Below, piece by piece: positions 11,118-19,635 of a stretch of DNA of 59,793 nucleotides (the stretch's first letter is position 1; every line of letters starts with the position of its first letter). Below the pieces are notes generated by a model. The model was not told where the DNA came from, ran no database searches, and was given only the letters and a program-made list of their open reading frames with translations. The DNA lies in assembly GCA_937929945.1 (NCBI GenBank), contig CALFUK010000080.1, forward strand, positions 1 through 59,793. Direction: 5' to 3'. A program made the translations under genes and the position numbers. Origin of the DNA: an uncultured Saprospiraceae bacterium (GTDB lineage Bacteria > Bacteroidota > Bacteroidia > Chitinophagales > Saprospiraceae).

Positions 11118-11141
11118 CTAATCTGCTAATTAGCAGATTAG
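11118..11141. promoter_or_regulatory. Perfect 24-bp palindrome upstream of the giant gene
   Basis: CTAATCTGCTAA is followed directly by its exact reverse complement. The centre is 74 bp upstream of the ATG at 11055. With no loop and no T run it looks more like an operator for a dimeric regulator than a terminator, though it could form a hairpin in a long 5' leader. No clear -7 box is visible beside it. Confidence 0.5.
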
Positions 11142-11344
11142 TATAGTTCAATAGAAGAGGGTATTCAGCAAGACATAATAGCAGAATGCGCAAGAAGAGG
11201 TATCACCGGACAATTAGATTTGGTATGCATCTTAAGTACGATCCGTGCTGGGTACTGCAAATCTATGTTATTTTTGTCGAAATTTTGTAGGTCAAATGTT
11301 AAATATTGTAGCTATTCTGTAGTATTAAGTAGTGTTCTTGTAGA

Positions 11345-11626
11345 TTATGCCGCAATATTTGCTTCATTCTCTACGGCAGCGAATGGATTTTGCCAGACTT
11401 GCTGATTACCGTTTAGATCGAACTCTATGATGCATGACTTGCAGACGTGGCTATAGCGATAAGGCCATAGATCAGATCCGCCAATCGCGAGGCTACCTTG
11501 CTTAGCTGATAGAAAAGTATCTAAAGTAGGGATGCCGTAAAATATTTCAATGACTTCTTGTTGTGATGCGCAGGATGGACATGCGCATGAAGGCATGGTA
11601 GTGGGTGTCGTGGCTGTGTGTCTCAT
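11345..11626 (-). CDS. Small zinc-ribbon protein
   Basis: A short protein with two cysteine pairs, C-x-C-P-S-C near the start and C-K-S-C about 45 residues later, separated by an IFYGIPT..TFLSAK..GSLAIGG segment. This is the layout of a small treble-clef or zinc-ribbon fold, so a structural zinc is likely; no enzymatic motif is seen. The open frame extends to a GTG at 11677, but that would begin 8 nt after the ribH stop. I prefer the ATG at 11626 (MRHTATTPTT), preceded by an AT-rich stretch and a TATGTTTG sequence matching the Bacteroidota -7 box; ATG at 11659 is also possible. It lies just downstream of ribH. Function unknown. Confidence 0.6.
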   Translation of the reverse strand: MRHTATTPTTMPSCACPSCASQQEVIEIFYGIPTLDTFLSAKQGSLAIGGSDLWPYRYSHVCKSCIIEFDLNGNQQVWQNPFAAVENEANIAA

Positions 11627-11684
11627 ATCAATTAATTTTGATACAAACATACTGGCCATCGTGCAGTCTAAATGCACGGAACTC

Positions 11685-12197
11685 TTAGAAGCCGATTTTC
11701 TTTTCTTGAAGGTCAGGATGTTGTGACAGACACATCATCTCGATGGCGGTCATGGCTGCTTCGTCTCCTTTATTACCATATTTGCCGCCAGCTCTATCTT
11801 CAGCCTGCTCTTTGGTATTTGGCGTGAGCACGCCGAAGATGACTGGCTTGCCACTCATCAGAGATAGATTCATAATGCCTGAGGCGACAGCCTGATTGAT
11901 GTATTCATCGTGCTGTGTCTCTCCTTTAATGACGCAACCTATGCATACGACGGCGTCCAGCTTATATTTACCTAATAAGAATTTTGCACCGTAGGGTAAT
12001 TCGAATGAGCCAGGGACCTTGAGTAGATGCAGGTTATCATCCTGGAGGTCATGCTCCTTAAGTGTATTAATACATGCTTGCTCTAATGATCCAGTGATGT
12101 CGTCATTCCACTTAGATGTGACGATGCCTACTTTCTTATCAGATATGTTGAGGTCTGACTTCTTATGGGAAGATAGATTTTGGTCTTTTGAAGACAT
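11685..12197 (-). CDS. ribH: 6,7-dimethyl-8-ribityllumazine synthase
   Basis: Penultimate enzyme of riboflavin synthesis. It condenses 5-amino-6-ribitylaminouracil with 3,4-dihydroxy-2-butanone 4-phosphate in the cytoplasm, usually as a pentamer or icosahedral shell. At 170 aa it has a normal length with a 20-residue polar N-terminal extension. Visible family motifs are VGIVTSKWNDDIT (substrate-binding aromatic W), VPGSFELPYGAK, CIGCVIKGETQHDEYI (catalytic His after GET) and the phosphate-binding NTKEQAEDRAGGKYGNKG. The start is ATG at 12197; the upstream TPR gene stops 24 bp away, so the two are probably co-transcribed, as is common in Bacteroidota. Confidence 0.97.
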   Translation of the reverse strand: MSSKDQNLSSHKKSDLNISDKKVGIVTSKWNDDITGSLEQACINTLKEHDLQDDNLHLLKVPGSFELPYGAKFLLGKYKLDAVVCIGCVIKGETQHDEYINQAVASGIMNLSLMSGKPVIFGVLTPNTKEQAEDRAGGKYGNKGDEAAMTAIEMMCLSQHPDLQEKKIGF

Positions 12198-12220
12198 ATA
12201 TTTTTCGGATAGGGTGGTGC

Positions 12221-12895
12221 TTAGCTATTAAGGTACTTATCCACCATCTGTCCTTCATTAGAATCAGGGAATTCTTCCTTCAGTCTCATGAATGCTTTTT
12301 GGGCTGCTTCGGTATTGCCTTGTTTCTGCTGTAGCAGGCCTAATTTATTGAGGTAGTATGGAGTGAGTAGATCATTAGTCTTGGTTTTGACAGCTTTCTC
12401 ATACATACTGATGGCCTTTTCAAATTCGCTTTTCTCAGAGTGTGCATCTGCTAATGCACCGTATTTGGTGATTGGTAAGACTTCTCCTGAGGGCTTGTAG
12501 TTATTGAGGTATTCTATAGACGCGTCATACATACCTAAGTTCAGATAGGATATACCTGCATAGTATTTAGCCAGATTAGCGGCTTTGGTACCGTTATAGT
12601 TATCAATGACATCAAGAAAGCCATCAAATCCTCCACCCGGATTTTCTAATGCCAGTGCGAAAGAATCTCTTTTGAACTGTTCTTCAGCTTTGTACATAGC
12701 GGAGGCTGCCTTCTTCTCTCTCGGTGCTTTATAGAGCAGAGAGTAGGCTAGTATGCCACCGATGATCAGTAAAATACCGACCACAGATCCTAATACTAAA
12801 AATTGATTTTTCTCTAAAAATCCTTGTGCTGATTCTTTAGCTTCTACCAGGTCTACGAGTGTTTCGTCCTGTTTTGTATTTTTCCTTCTACTCAT
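12221..12895 (-). CDS. Membrane-anchored tetratricopeptide repeat protein
   Basis: A 224-aa protein with a basic N-terminus (MSRRKNTK), one transmembrane helix at about residues 33-55 (FLVLGSVVGILLIIGGILAY), and a periplasmic or cell-surface helical part with three to four TPR units (AKYYAGISYLNLGMYDASIE, ALADAHSEKSEFEKAISMYE, YLNKLGLLQQKQGNTEAAQK). The layout is that of YfgM/TPR_21-type proteins, which bind partners at the membrane rather than catalyse. It is followed 24 bp later by ribH, a conserved neighbourhood in Bacteroidota. A well-formed -7 box lies just upstream (12918-12925). Confidence 0.85.
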   Translation of the reverse strand: MSRRKNTKQDETLVDLVEAKESAQGFLEKNQFLVLGSVVGILLIIGGILAYSLLYKAPREKKAASAMYKAEEQFKRDSFALALENPGGGFDGFLDVIDNYNGTKAANLAKYYAGISYLNLGMYDASIEYLNNYKPSGEVLPITKYGALADAHSEKSEFEKAISMYEKAVKTKTNDLLTPYYLNKLGLLQQKQGNTEAAQKAFMRLKEEFPDSNEGQMVDKYLNS

Positions 12896-12917
12896 TGGAG
12901 TTAATTCAAAATTTGCG

Positions 12918-12925
12918 CAAAATTA
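12918..12925 (-). promoter_or_regulatory. -7 promoter box for the TPR-ribH unit
   Basis: On the minus strand the sequence reads TAATTTTGC, matching the Bacteroidota sigma-ABfrA consensus TAnnTTTG(C) at all fixed positions, 23 nt upstream of the ATG. I could not find a convincing TTG -33 element, so the call rests on the -7 box and its position. Confidence 0.55.
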
Positions 12926-12993
12926 AACATTTTAACCGATACCGTATCTTAATTATATAGTTGTTTAAGAATAATATGCTAATTCTTTGTGTA

Positions 12994-14043
12994 CTATAAG
13001 TAATCTATATCTGGTGAGAAGGGGTATCTCATGATCATATTCATCGCTTTCTCGATGCTTAGCCCTTTAAAAACCACGCGGTAGATCATCTGTGTGATCG
13101 GTGTCGTCGCTTCCGTCTTTTGAGATAACTGATTGGCTATAGCGAGTGTCCGGACCCCTTCTGCGACCTCATCCACACCCTGCATGGCTTCTGCAAATGT
13201 CTGGCCTGAGCCCATTCGGTATCCGAAGCTGTAGTTCCGACTGTCCTGACTTGTAGCCGTAGCAAAGAGATCACCTATACCAGCTGTGCCCAGAAAAGAC
13301 TTCACATCCGAACCCAATAACTGGGAGATGTGGATCATTTCTCTCAGCCCTCTGGTCAGAAGCAGCGACTGGATGTTTTTACCATATCCATGACCGGCCA
13401 GTAATCCAGAACCGACCGCAATGTAATTCTTAAAAGCGCCGGCTAGCTCAGCTCCCTTCAGCCCCTTGCTACCAAAAACAAAGAAAGAATGACTGTCTAA
13501 CACCTGCCTGCCCAGCTCTATCACCTCATCAAATTCGCTCGCTACCACGGTGGCAGTGGGCTGGCCCATGATGATTTCATCGGCTATATTGGGACCAGAG
13601 AGACAGCCCACACGGACCACAGAGCTCTCATCTATGATCACTTCGCTCATTGTCATCACGTCTTCTGGACCTATATTGTCATAATCTAATCCTTGGCCAT
13701 CTCGGTCTACATCCAGGCCTTTGGTCCCATGTATCATGATGTGCTCCGGCGTGAGGTAAGGAGATAGATCGCGCATCATTGATCTGAATTTTGCCGATGG
13801 TACGATGGGGAGCAGGAGTAAGCATTCTTTAGTCAGCCTGTCTAGGTCCGAGATCACCTGAATGTTTTCTGGCAGTGACACGCCCTTATGAGTCCGGGTC
13901 TGATTGATATGAGCTGCTGTATCTGACTGTCGAGTGTACAGCAGCACCTTAGCTTTTTGGCTGATGAGCTTGGCTACAGTGGTGCCAAACTTTCCGGCAC
14001 CGATGACTCCGACAGTCCGTTGGTACTGAGATGGATTCTCCAT
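12994..14043 (-). CDS. gpsA: NAD(P)H-dependent glycerol-3-phosphate dehydrogenase
   Basis: Reduces dihydroxyacetone phosphate to sn-glycerol 3-phosphate for phospholipid synthesis. The 349 aa carry a Rossmann start VGVIGAGKFGTTVAKL (residues about 12-27), the LSGPNIADEI loop, the catalytic Lys in GAFKNYIAVGSGLLAG, and the GTAGIGDLFATATS...NYSFG segment, all expected of GpsA; length is normal. The start ATG at 14043 is 53 bp from the yidC stop, so read-through from yidC is plausible. Together with glpD (42206-43726), which runs the reverse reaction, it sets the glycerol-phosphate pool. Confidence 0.95.
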   Translation of the reverse strand: MENPSQYQRTVGVIGAGKFGTTVAKLISQKAKVLLYTRQSDTAAHINQTRTHKGVSLPENIQVISDLDRLTKECLLLLPIVPSAKFRSMMRDLSPYLTPEHIMIHGTKGLDVDRDGQGLDYDNIGPEDVMTMSEVIIDESSVVRVGCLSGPNIADEIIMGQPTATVVASEFDEVIELGRQVLDSHSFFVFGSKGLKGAELAGAFKNYIAVGSGLLAGHGYGKNIQSLLLTRGLREMIHISQLLGSDVKSFLGTAGIGDLFATATSQDSRNYSFGYRMGSGQTFAEAMQGVDEVAEGVRTLAIANQLSQKTEATTPITQMIYRVVFKGLSIEKAMNMIMRYPFSPDIDYL

Positions 14044-14096
14044 TAGCTACGTCCTTCGGTGATCTGCCCGTGGGCGATGATTGTCATAGCGGGTGC

Positions 14097-15968
14097 TTAT
14101 TTCTTTTTCTTAGATTTTTGATCTTTGGCCACTTTCTGCTGCTGTTTCATAGCTTCCTCTAATCTTGCAGAGAAACCTGATTTTTTCTTCGGTTTGGCCT
14201 TTTCCTTATTTAGTTCAGCCAGGATTTTTTCTTCGTTGAAGACGAATTTTTTCGTGATCACCGTCTGAAGTATGGTGAATAGCGTGCTAAAAAACATGTA
14301 GCAGGTCAATCCTGAAGCATAATTATTGAAGAACACTAAGAACATGATGGGCATGAAATACTGGACGTACTTCATAGCAGGGTTAGCTGACATATCCATG
14401 TGCTTCGTATTATAATAGGTGTAGATGACCTGCGTGATCGCCCATAGGATGGTGAATAAGCTGATGTGGCTTCCAGCCATAGGGATTTCAAAAGGCAGTC
14501 TCATGAAGACGTCATAAGAAGACAGGTCATCGGCCCATAAGAAAGGCACTTGTCTAAAGGTGATGTCTGCTGGAAAGAATCGAAAAAGGGCGTAGAACAC
14601 TGGCATCTGCAAGACCATAGGCAGACATCCTCCCAGTGGACTCACGCCATACTCTCGGTACAGCTTCATAGTTTCCACCTGTTTTTTCTGTGGCTCATCC
14701 TTATACTTAGCAGTCATCTTGGCGATGTCCGGCTTGAGCGCCCCCATCTTCGCCTGAGAATGCAGCATCTTGTAGTTCAGTGGATAGAGCAGCATCTTAA
14801 TGATGAAAATCAATACGATGATGACGACCCCTTTAGCTGAGAAAAACTGTGCCAGCCAATTAAAGAATGGACGAATCACATACCGATTGATCGTGCCGAA
14901 GACACTTCGTCCATAGGGGATGATCTGCTCCAGCTCTATATCCATGGCCTTCAGTCGGTCAAAGTCATTGGGGCCGATGTATAGCTGCATAGCGAATGAT
15001 TCGTCAGCACTGTGCCCGTATGGTATGCCGAGCTTAGATTCTAATTTTTTTAAGTCATCTGCCTTCTCATCCATCATCTTGATCTTGAACTCAGCACCGA
15101 CGAAAGGCTGATCTTTGGCAATGATCGAGGAGTTGAAGAATTGATTGACACCAGACACCCACTTAATGGATTCATCTTCTAGCTCTTCTTCATCATCACC
15201 TCTACAGCTGCAGTAATCCGAGTCTTCATCAATTTCTTTATAATATGTGGTGGTGTAGAATTTTTCAAAGGTTTCATTGATCTCCAGTTTGTCCAGGTAG
15301 TTCACCCAGTTCATCGTGATGACATCTGATGATCGATCGATGCTGTTTTGGAGACCGACGATATTCAGCTGGTAGTCAAGTTTGTAAGAATCCGGTATCA
15401 ACTCATAGACATGCTCTATATAGCCGTTACCAGCATTAGCTTTCAGACTGAGTTTATTCCCCGTGGTTTTTGCCTGATAGAATAGATCAGCTGTACTGAT
15501 GGATTTACCATTGATGGGGAGGATGTATTCTAGTTTATTGCGTTCGTCTTCCAGTAGTCTTAGGTTGACCTCTGTCTTGTTATAGTCTTTGTCCTGCAGT
15601 ATTTTTTTATGTTCTTTCAGAGACGCTTCTTTGATGAAGCCACCTTTGTTAGAGAAGTCTATGCTGATGAGTTCATTACTGAGTGTGTAGGATGTCTCTT
15701 CACCCATGGTACTCGATGCGAAGTCTCCATATGATGCTGCTAACTGACTCATGCGGAGGCTGTCATCGGCGGCAGTCGTGGGCTCTATGCCCTTGATATC
15801 GACCTCACCCGAGGCAGGCCCCTCTTCTGTAGCTAGATTAACCTGAGCGATCGAATCCTTAAGAAATTTTTGTCGCTCTAACTCTTCTTTTGAGGGAGCC
15901 GTCAGTACTGACCACCCAACAATGATTGCCAAAATAAGGCCGAATCCAATAAATTGATTTTTATCCAT
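14097..15968 (-). CDS. yidC: Membrane protein insertase YidC
   Basis: Inserts and folds inner-membrane proteins, alone or with SecYEG. Layout: N-terminal membrane anchor (NQFIGFGLILAIIVGWSVL), a large periplasmic beta domain to about residue 340, then the conserved five-helix core including KPDIAKMTAKYKDEPQKKQV and YGVSPLGGCLPMVLQMPVFY, and a lysine-rich C-terminus ending KDQKSKKKK. I start at ATG 15968 (MDKNQF) giving 623 aa. The frame is open to a TTG at 15992, but that overlaps a perfect TACCTTTGC promoter box, and MDKNQF matches family starts. An odd feature is an acidic, Cys-containing insert (SDYCSCRGDDEEELEDE) in the periplasmic domain. Confidence 0.95.
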   Translation of the reverse strand: MDKNQFIGFGLILAIIVGWSVLTAPSKEELERQKFLKDSIAQVNLATEEGPASGEVDIKGIEPTTAADDSLRMSQLAASYGDFASSTMGEETSYTLSNELISIDFSNKGGFIKEASLKEHKKILQDKDYNKTEVNLRLLEDERNKLEYILPINGKSISTADLFYQAKTTGNKLSLKANAGNGYIEHVYELIPDSYKLDYQLNIVGLQNSIDRSSDVITMNWVNYLDKLEINETFEKFYTTTYYKEIDEDSDYCSCRGDDEEELEDESIKWVSGVNQFFNSSIIAKDQPFVGAEFKIKMMDEKADDLKKLESKLGIPYGHSADESFAMQLYIGPNDFDRLKAMDIELEQIIPYGRSVFGTINRYVIRPFFNWLAQFFSAKGVVIIVLIFIIKMLLYPLNYKMLHSQAKMGALKPDIAKMTAKYKDEPQKKQVETMKLYREYGVSPLGGCLPMVLQMPVFYALFRFFPADITFRQVPFLWADDLSSYDVFMRLPFEIPMAGSHISLFTILWAITQVIYTYYNTKHMDMSANPAMKYVQYFMPIMFLVFFNNYASGLTCYMFFSTLFTILQTVITKKFVFNEEKILAELNKEKAKPKKKSGFSARLEEAMKQQQKVAKDQKSKKKK

Positions 15969-15989
15969 ATAGCTCTGCGAAATGCGCCG

Positions 15990-15997
15990 CAAAGGTA
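15990..15997 (-). promoter_or_regulatory. -7 promoter box of yidC
   Basis: On the minus strand TACCTTTGC, a perfect match to the Bacteroidota TAnnTTTG(C) box, lies 22 nt upstream of the ATG at 15968. Transcription would begin about 6-8 nt downstream, which rules out the upstream TTG as the start of yidC. No clear TTG at the -33 distance. Confidence 0.6.
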
Positions 15998-16224
15998 CAA
16001 TTAATCAGGTATAGTGCTAATGGTTTTGGATGATTGACTTGATATTATCTATGAACAGCTGAAATCAAAAGGAATCCATAACTGGAGCTGATAAAGCATG
16101 AATCATCGTGCATATTATAATGATGAGACACAGTAAGACCTGTCTATTCTCATGGCTGAGGCAGCTTTGAGCTCATTAAAACAGGGTTTCATAGGTCTGG
16201 TAAGCTGGTAAAAGCCTAATTTTA

Positions 16225-16851
16225 ATGTCTAATCATATGTCTATGAAATCGGTATTGTGGTTCATATTAGTCGTTATAGCGATCATCATCTTATTTGTCT
16301 TGGTCGGTCTGCTCTCTCCGGGACAGCGTGGTGAGGATGAAGTGACTGTCGATGCTCCCAGAGAGTTCGTATGGGAGCAGTACCTAGATAAGGAGCTCAT
16401 GCATAAGTGGATGCCTGGACTGCAAGAAATAGAGCTGGTGTCAGGAGCCGATGGTGAAATTGGAGCTGAATATCAGATCAAGCTATCTTCGATCAATGAA
16501 GAAGGCTCAATTATGAATCAAAAGATTACCAATATAGAAGAATACGAATCGTACGCCTTTGATTTTGACAGTGAGCACCTGACAGGTCACACAAACATCG
16601 AATTCGAGGCTGCAGCTGATACAGCGACAATCATTAAAGTCCTGAATCAATATAAGGGCAAAGTCTTTTGGACGAATTCCCTTTTGCAATTATTTCGGCA
16701 GAACATCGACAAAAACTCTAAAGAGCAATATGATGGGCTAAAAACTTTAATCGAAAAGAACTATCAGAAGCAGCTGCAATCAATGCCGCAAAAAAGTGCT
16801 GCAGACATAATAAATCCAAAAGTTACCGCAGATGAGCTTAATCAAAAGTAA
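16225..16851 (+). CDS. SRPBCC-family membrane-anchored protein
   Basis: A 208-aa protein with one transmembrane helix (residues about 9-30, VLWFILVVIAIIILFVLVGL) followed by an SRPBCC/polyketide-cyclase-like fold: DEVTVDAPREFVWEQYLDKE, MHKWMPGLQEIELVSG, the strand-rich YQIKLSSINEEGS and a long C-terminal helix (LRQNIDKNS-like). SRPBCC folds bind hydrophobic ligands in a cavity; the ligand cannot be told. A TAATTTTA box at 16217-16224 abuts the first ATG, so the true start may be the in-frame ATG at 16237 or 16243. The last 20 nt overlap the next gene, indicating translational coupling with the methyltransferase. Confidence 0.7.
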   Translation: MSNHMSMKSVLWFILVVIAIIILFVLVGLLSPGQRGEDEVTVDAPREFVWEQYLDKELMHKWMPGLQEIELVSGADGEIGAEYQIKLSSINEEGSIMNQKITNIEEYESYAFDFDSEHLTGHTNIEFEAAADTATIIKVLNQYKGKVFWTNSLLQLFRQNIDKNSKEQYDGLKTLIEKNYQKQLQSMPQKSAADIINPKVTADELNQK

Positions 16852-17518
16852 TATTGCTGAAGAATTCGATGCCTTCTCTAAGAATTATCGCGAGGATATG
16901 ATCACAGTCGTGCCTCACTACGAAGCACTGCTCTCGGCATTTTTGCAGGCTGTCCCTGCTGACAGGCATATCGACAGTGTCTTAGATGTCGGCTGTGGCA
17001 ATGGGATCGTGACGGACCTGCTGCTCACTAGATATGCAGACGCTCACTACACGCTGCTCGATGCATCCAAAGAAATGCTGGATATCTGCAGAAAGCGATT
17101 CGCTCAATATCAAGTGGACTATGTGCAGTCATATTTTAGCGACTACGCGTTTCCTGAAAGCAGCTATGATCTGGTCGTCGCTGGTTTTAGCTTGCATCAC
17201 TGTCATGCCGATGAAAAGCAGCAGCTCTACCAGAAGATACATCAGAGTCTGCAGTCCGGTGGCTGCTTAGTCATGTCAGATCTATTCATCAGTAAAAGCG
17301 ATGAAGATCATCCAGCTCTCCTCGAAGAGTGGAAGTCTCACACCCTGAGTCATGATGCCACAGGCGAGAAGTGGGCTTGGCTCTCAGAGCACTATGACGC
17401 ATTTGATTCTCCAGACAATCTGCAAGATGTGTCTGTATGGCTCCAGCAAGCTGGATTTTCAAAAATAGATATCGTGTGGCAGCAAGGTCACTGGATTAAC
17501 CTCAAGGCGACGAAGTAG
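16832..17518 (+). CDS. Class I SAM-dependent methyltransferase
   Basis: A 228-aa soluble methyltransferase. SAM-binding motif I is VLDVGCGNGIVTDLLL (residues about 48-63), followed by the acidic motif II TLLDASKEML and the motif IV region YDLVVAGFSLHHCHADEK. The LHHC and LLEEWKSH parts are typical of the Methyltransf_11/25 group, which covers small-molecule, lipid and tRNA modifiers, so the substrate cannot be assigned. The start ATG lies inside the end of the SRPBCC gene (20-nt overlap in another frame), so the two are probably translated together. Confidence 0.88.
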   Translation: MSLIKSNIAEEFDAFSKNYREDMITVVPHYEALLSAFLQAVPADRHIDSVLDVGCGNGIVTDLLLTRYADAHYTLLDASKEMLDICRKRFAQYQVDYVQSYFSDYAFPESSYDLVVAGFSLHHCHADEKQQLYQKIHQSLQSGGCLVMSDLFISKSDEDHPALLEEWKSHTLSHDATGEKWAWLSEHYDAFDSPDNLQDVSVWLQQAGFSKIDIVWQQGHWINLKATK

Positions 17519-17619
17519 TTTCTGCTTGGACATCAGCCAGATAACACATCATCGGATTTGCTAGACGAATTAAGATGATAAAGTGAATCAAATCGCCTAA
17601 CTTTAAGGGCTTAAATAAT

Positions 17620-19470
17620 ATGCACATAATGAGAATTTTCACGATTAGCTGCTTCCTTATCATCAGTCACTTATGCACATCTCAGTCTGCCGACCGATGG
17701 CAACAAAGAGCTGAGTATGACATGGACATTGACTTCGACGTCAGTCAGCATCAGTTTCAAGGAGACCAGGTGATCACCTATTATAATAATTCGCCTGATA
17801 CGCTCACTCAGGTATTCTACCATTTATACTTCAATGCTTTTCAGCCTAACAGTATGATGGATGTCAGATCAAGGACGATACCTGATCCAGATGGCCGCGT
17901 CAGCAGTAGGATCTATGCATTAGAGGATTCTGAAATAGGCTATCACAAGGTGAGCTCACTCACCCAAGATGGGATGAAGACCACATACAGTATGGAAGGG
18001 ACCATATTAGAGGTACAATTAGCCAAGCCCCTGCTGCCTGGGCAGAAGACGGTCTTAGCGATGTCATTCAGCAGTCAGGTGCCTGTGCAGATCAGGAGGT
18101 CCGGACGAAACAGCGCCGAAGGCGTGGACTACTCCATGGCCCAGTGGTATCCTAAGCTCAGCGAGTATGACTACCAAGGCTGGCATGCGAATCCCTATGT
18201 AGGGAGAGAATTTCATGGTGTCTGGGGTGATTTTGATGTGAAGATCAGCATCGACGAAGACTACGTGATAGCAGCTTCAGGTGTACTGCAGAATCCTCAA
18301 GAAGTAGGAGGTGACTATGCGCCAAACTCATCACAGGTCAAGACGATGGAAGGAAAAAAGCAGTGGCACTTCATAGCGGAGAATGTACATGACTTCGCTT
18401 GGGGAGGTGACCGTGACTATAAGATCGTACAGCAGAAAGCATACAATGGGACGAACATGATATTCGCCTATATTCCTGGAGAAAGAACGAATGAAAACTG
18501 GCAAAAACTACCAGACGTCATGGACGAAGCTTTGCGCTATTTAAATCAAAGATTCGGGGTATATCCATATCCCGTATATAACTTCGTACAGGGTGGAGAT
18601 GGTGGTATGGAGTATCCCATGCTGACCTTGATCACAGGTGAGAGACGCTTTGGAAGTCTGGTAGGTGTATCTGTACATGAGTGGGTACATAGCTGGTTTC
18701 AGATGGTGCTGGGCACTAATGAGTCGCTCTATTCCTGGATGGATGAAGGTTTCACCACCTTTGCCAGTGCCGAGACGATGAATCATCTCAAAGGAAAAGG
18801 TCTTATTGGCGAACCTCAGGTTGTCGCCAATCCTCATGAAGGGAATTACAATCGATATTATAATTTCATCAGCACGGGGATGGATGAAGCCCTGACGACC
18901 CATGCTGATCACTATCAGACGAATTCTGCCTATGGTACCGCAGCTTATACTAAGGGAGGCATATTTCTCAGACAGTTAGAATACATCATTGGAGAGGAGG
19001 CATTCACTGCAGGTATGTTGCGCTATTACAATACGTGGAAATTTAAACATCCGAATCCTAATGACTTCATCCGCGTCATGGAGAAAGAGTCTGGCATGGA
19101 GCTGGACTGGTATAAAGAATACTGGATCAACTCGACACATCACCCAGACTATGCCATCTACGCTGTAGAGCCAGCTGATGATAAGCACAAGATCGTCATC
19201 GTCAAGGATGGAGTGATGCCGATGCCGCTGGATGTAGCTGTCGAATACATGGATGGTACATCCGAGCTCTTTAATATACCCCTGCGGATCATGAGAGGGG
19301 AGAAGAAGATGGATGGTGGCCGGACCTTCAGCTACCGGCCTGACTGGCCTTGGACGCATCCTGTGTATACGCTTGTCGTGGATAAAGCCATTAAAGAAGT
19401 GAAAATAGATCCTGATCATCGGATGACTGATACGAATCGAAATAACAATAGCTGGATGCTAAATCCGTAA
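17620..19470 (+). CDS. Secreted M1-family metallopeptidase
   Basis: Zinc aminopeptidase-like protein of 616 aa with a signal peptide (MRIFTISCFLIISHLCTSQS), so periplasmic or outer-membrane exposed. The metal site H353-E-W-V-H357 is followed 19 residues later by E376 in WMDEGF, the HExxH-x18-E gluzincin pattern. Upstream, GGDGGMEYP replaces the usual GxMEN exopeptidase motif; GGMEYP is common in Bacteroidota M1 paralogues. A conserved YTKGGIFLRQLEYIIGEEAF and the C-terminal beta domain follow. A TAACTTTA sequence at 17598-17605 is a plausible -7 box. ATG at 17629 is an alternative start. Confidence 0.92.
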   Translation: MHIMRIFTISCFLIISHLCTSQSADRWQQRAEYDMDIDFDVSQHQFQGDQVITYYNNSPDTLTQVFYHLYFNAFQPNSMMDVRSRTIPDPDGRVSSRIYALEDSEIGYHKVSSLTQDGMKTTYSMEGTILEVQLAKPLLPGQKTVLAMSFSSQVPVQIRRSGRNSAEGVDYSMAQWYPKLSEYDYQGWHANPYVGREFHGVWGDFDVKISIDEDYVIAASGVLQNPQEVGGDYAPNSSQVKTMEGKKQWHFIAENVHDFAWGGDRDYKIVQQKAYNGTNMIFAYIPGERTNENWQKLPDVMDEALRYLNQRFGVYPYPVYNFVQGGDGGMEYPMLTLITGERRFGSLVGVSVHEWVHSWFQMVLGTNESLYSWMDEGFTTFASAETMNHLKGKGLIGEPQVVANPHEGNYNRYYNFISTGMDEALTTHADHYQTNSAYGTAAYTKGGIFLRQLEYIIGEEAFTAGMLRYYNTWKFKHPNPNDFIRVMEKESGMELDWYKEYWINSTHHPDYAIYAVEPADDKHKIVIVKDGVMPMPLDVAVEYMDGTSELFNIPLRIMRGEKKMDGGRTFSYRPDWPWTHPVYTLVVDKAIKEVKIDPDHRMTDTNRNNNSWMLNP

Positions 19471-19606
19471 TGACAATTATTTGATTGATCTAACTCAATG
19501 ATCATTATTCATTAATCTACTAATCATTCAAAAGAAGCTTTAACTTTTTAAGCCCTAATGTGTTTCACATTTAGTCCCATCGATGGGTTTTTATCAATAC
19601 ATTGAC

Positions 19607-19614
19607 TATTTTCG
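19607..19614 (+). promoter_or_regulatory. Possible -7 promoter box of pdhB
   Basis: TATTTTCG, one mismatch from TAnnTTTG, lies 22 nt before the pdhB ATG. A T-rich stretch lies about 20 nt upstream but no clean TTG. Confidence 0.35.
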
Positions 19615-19635
19615 CACACTTAAAACTTACGAATT

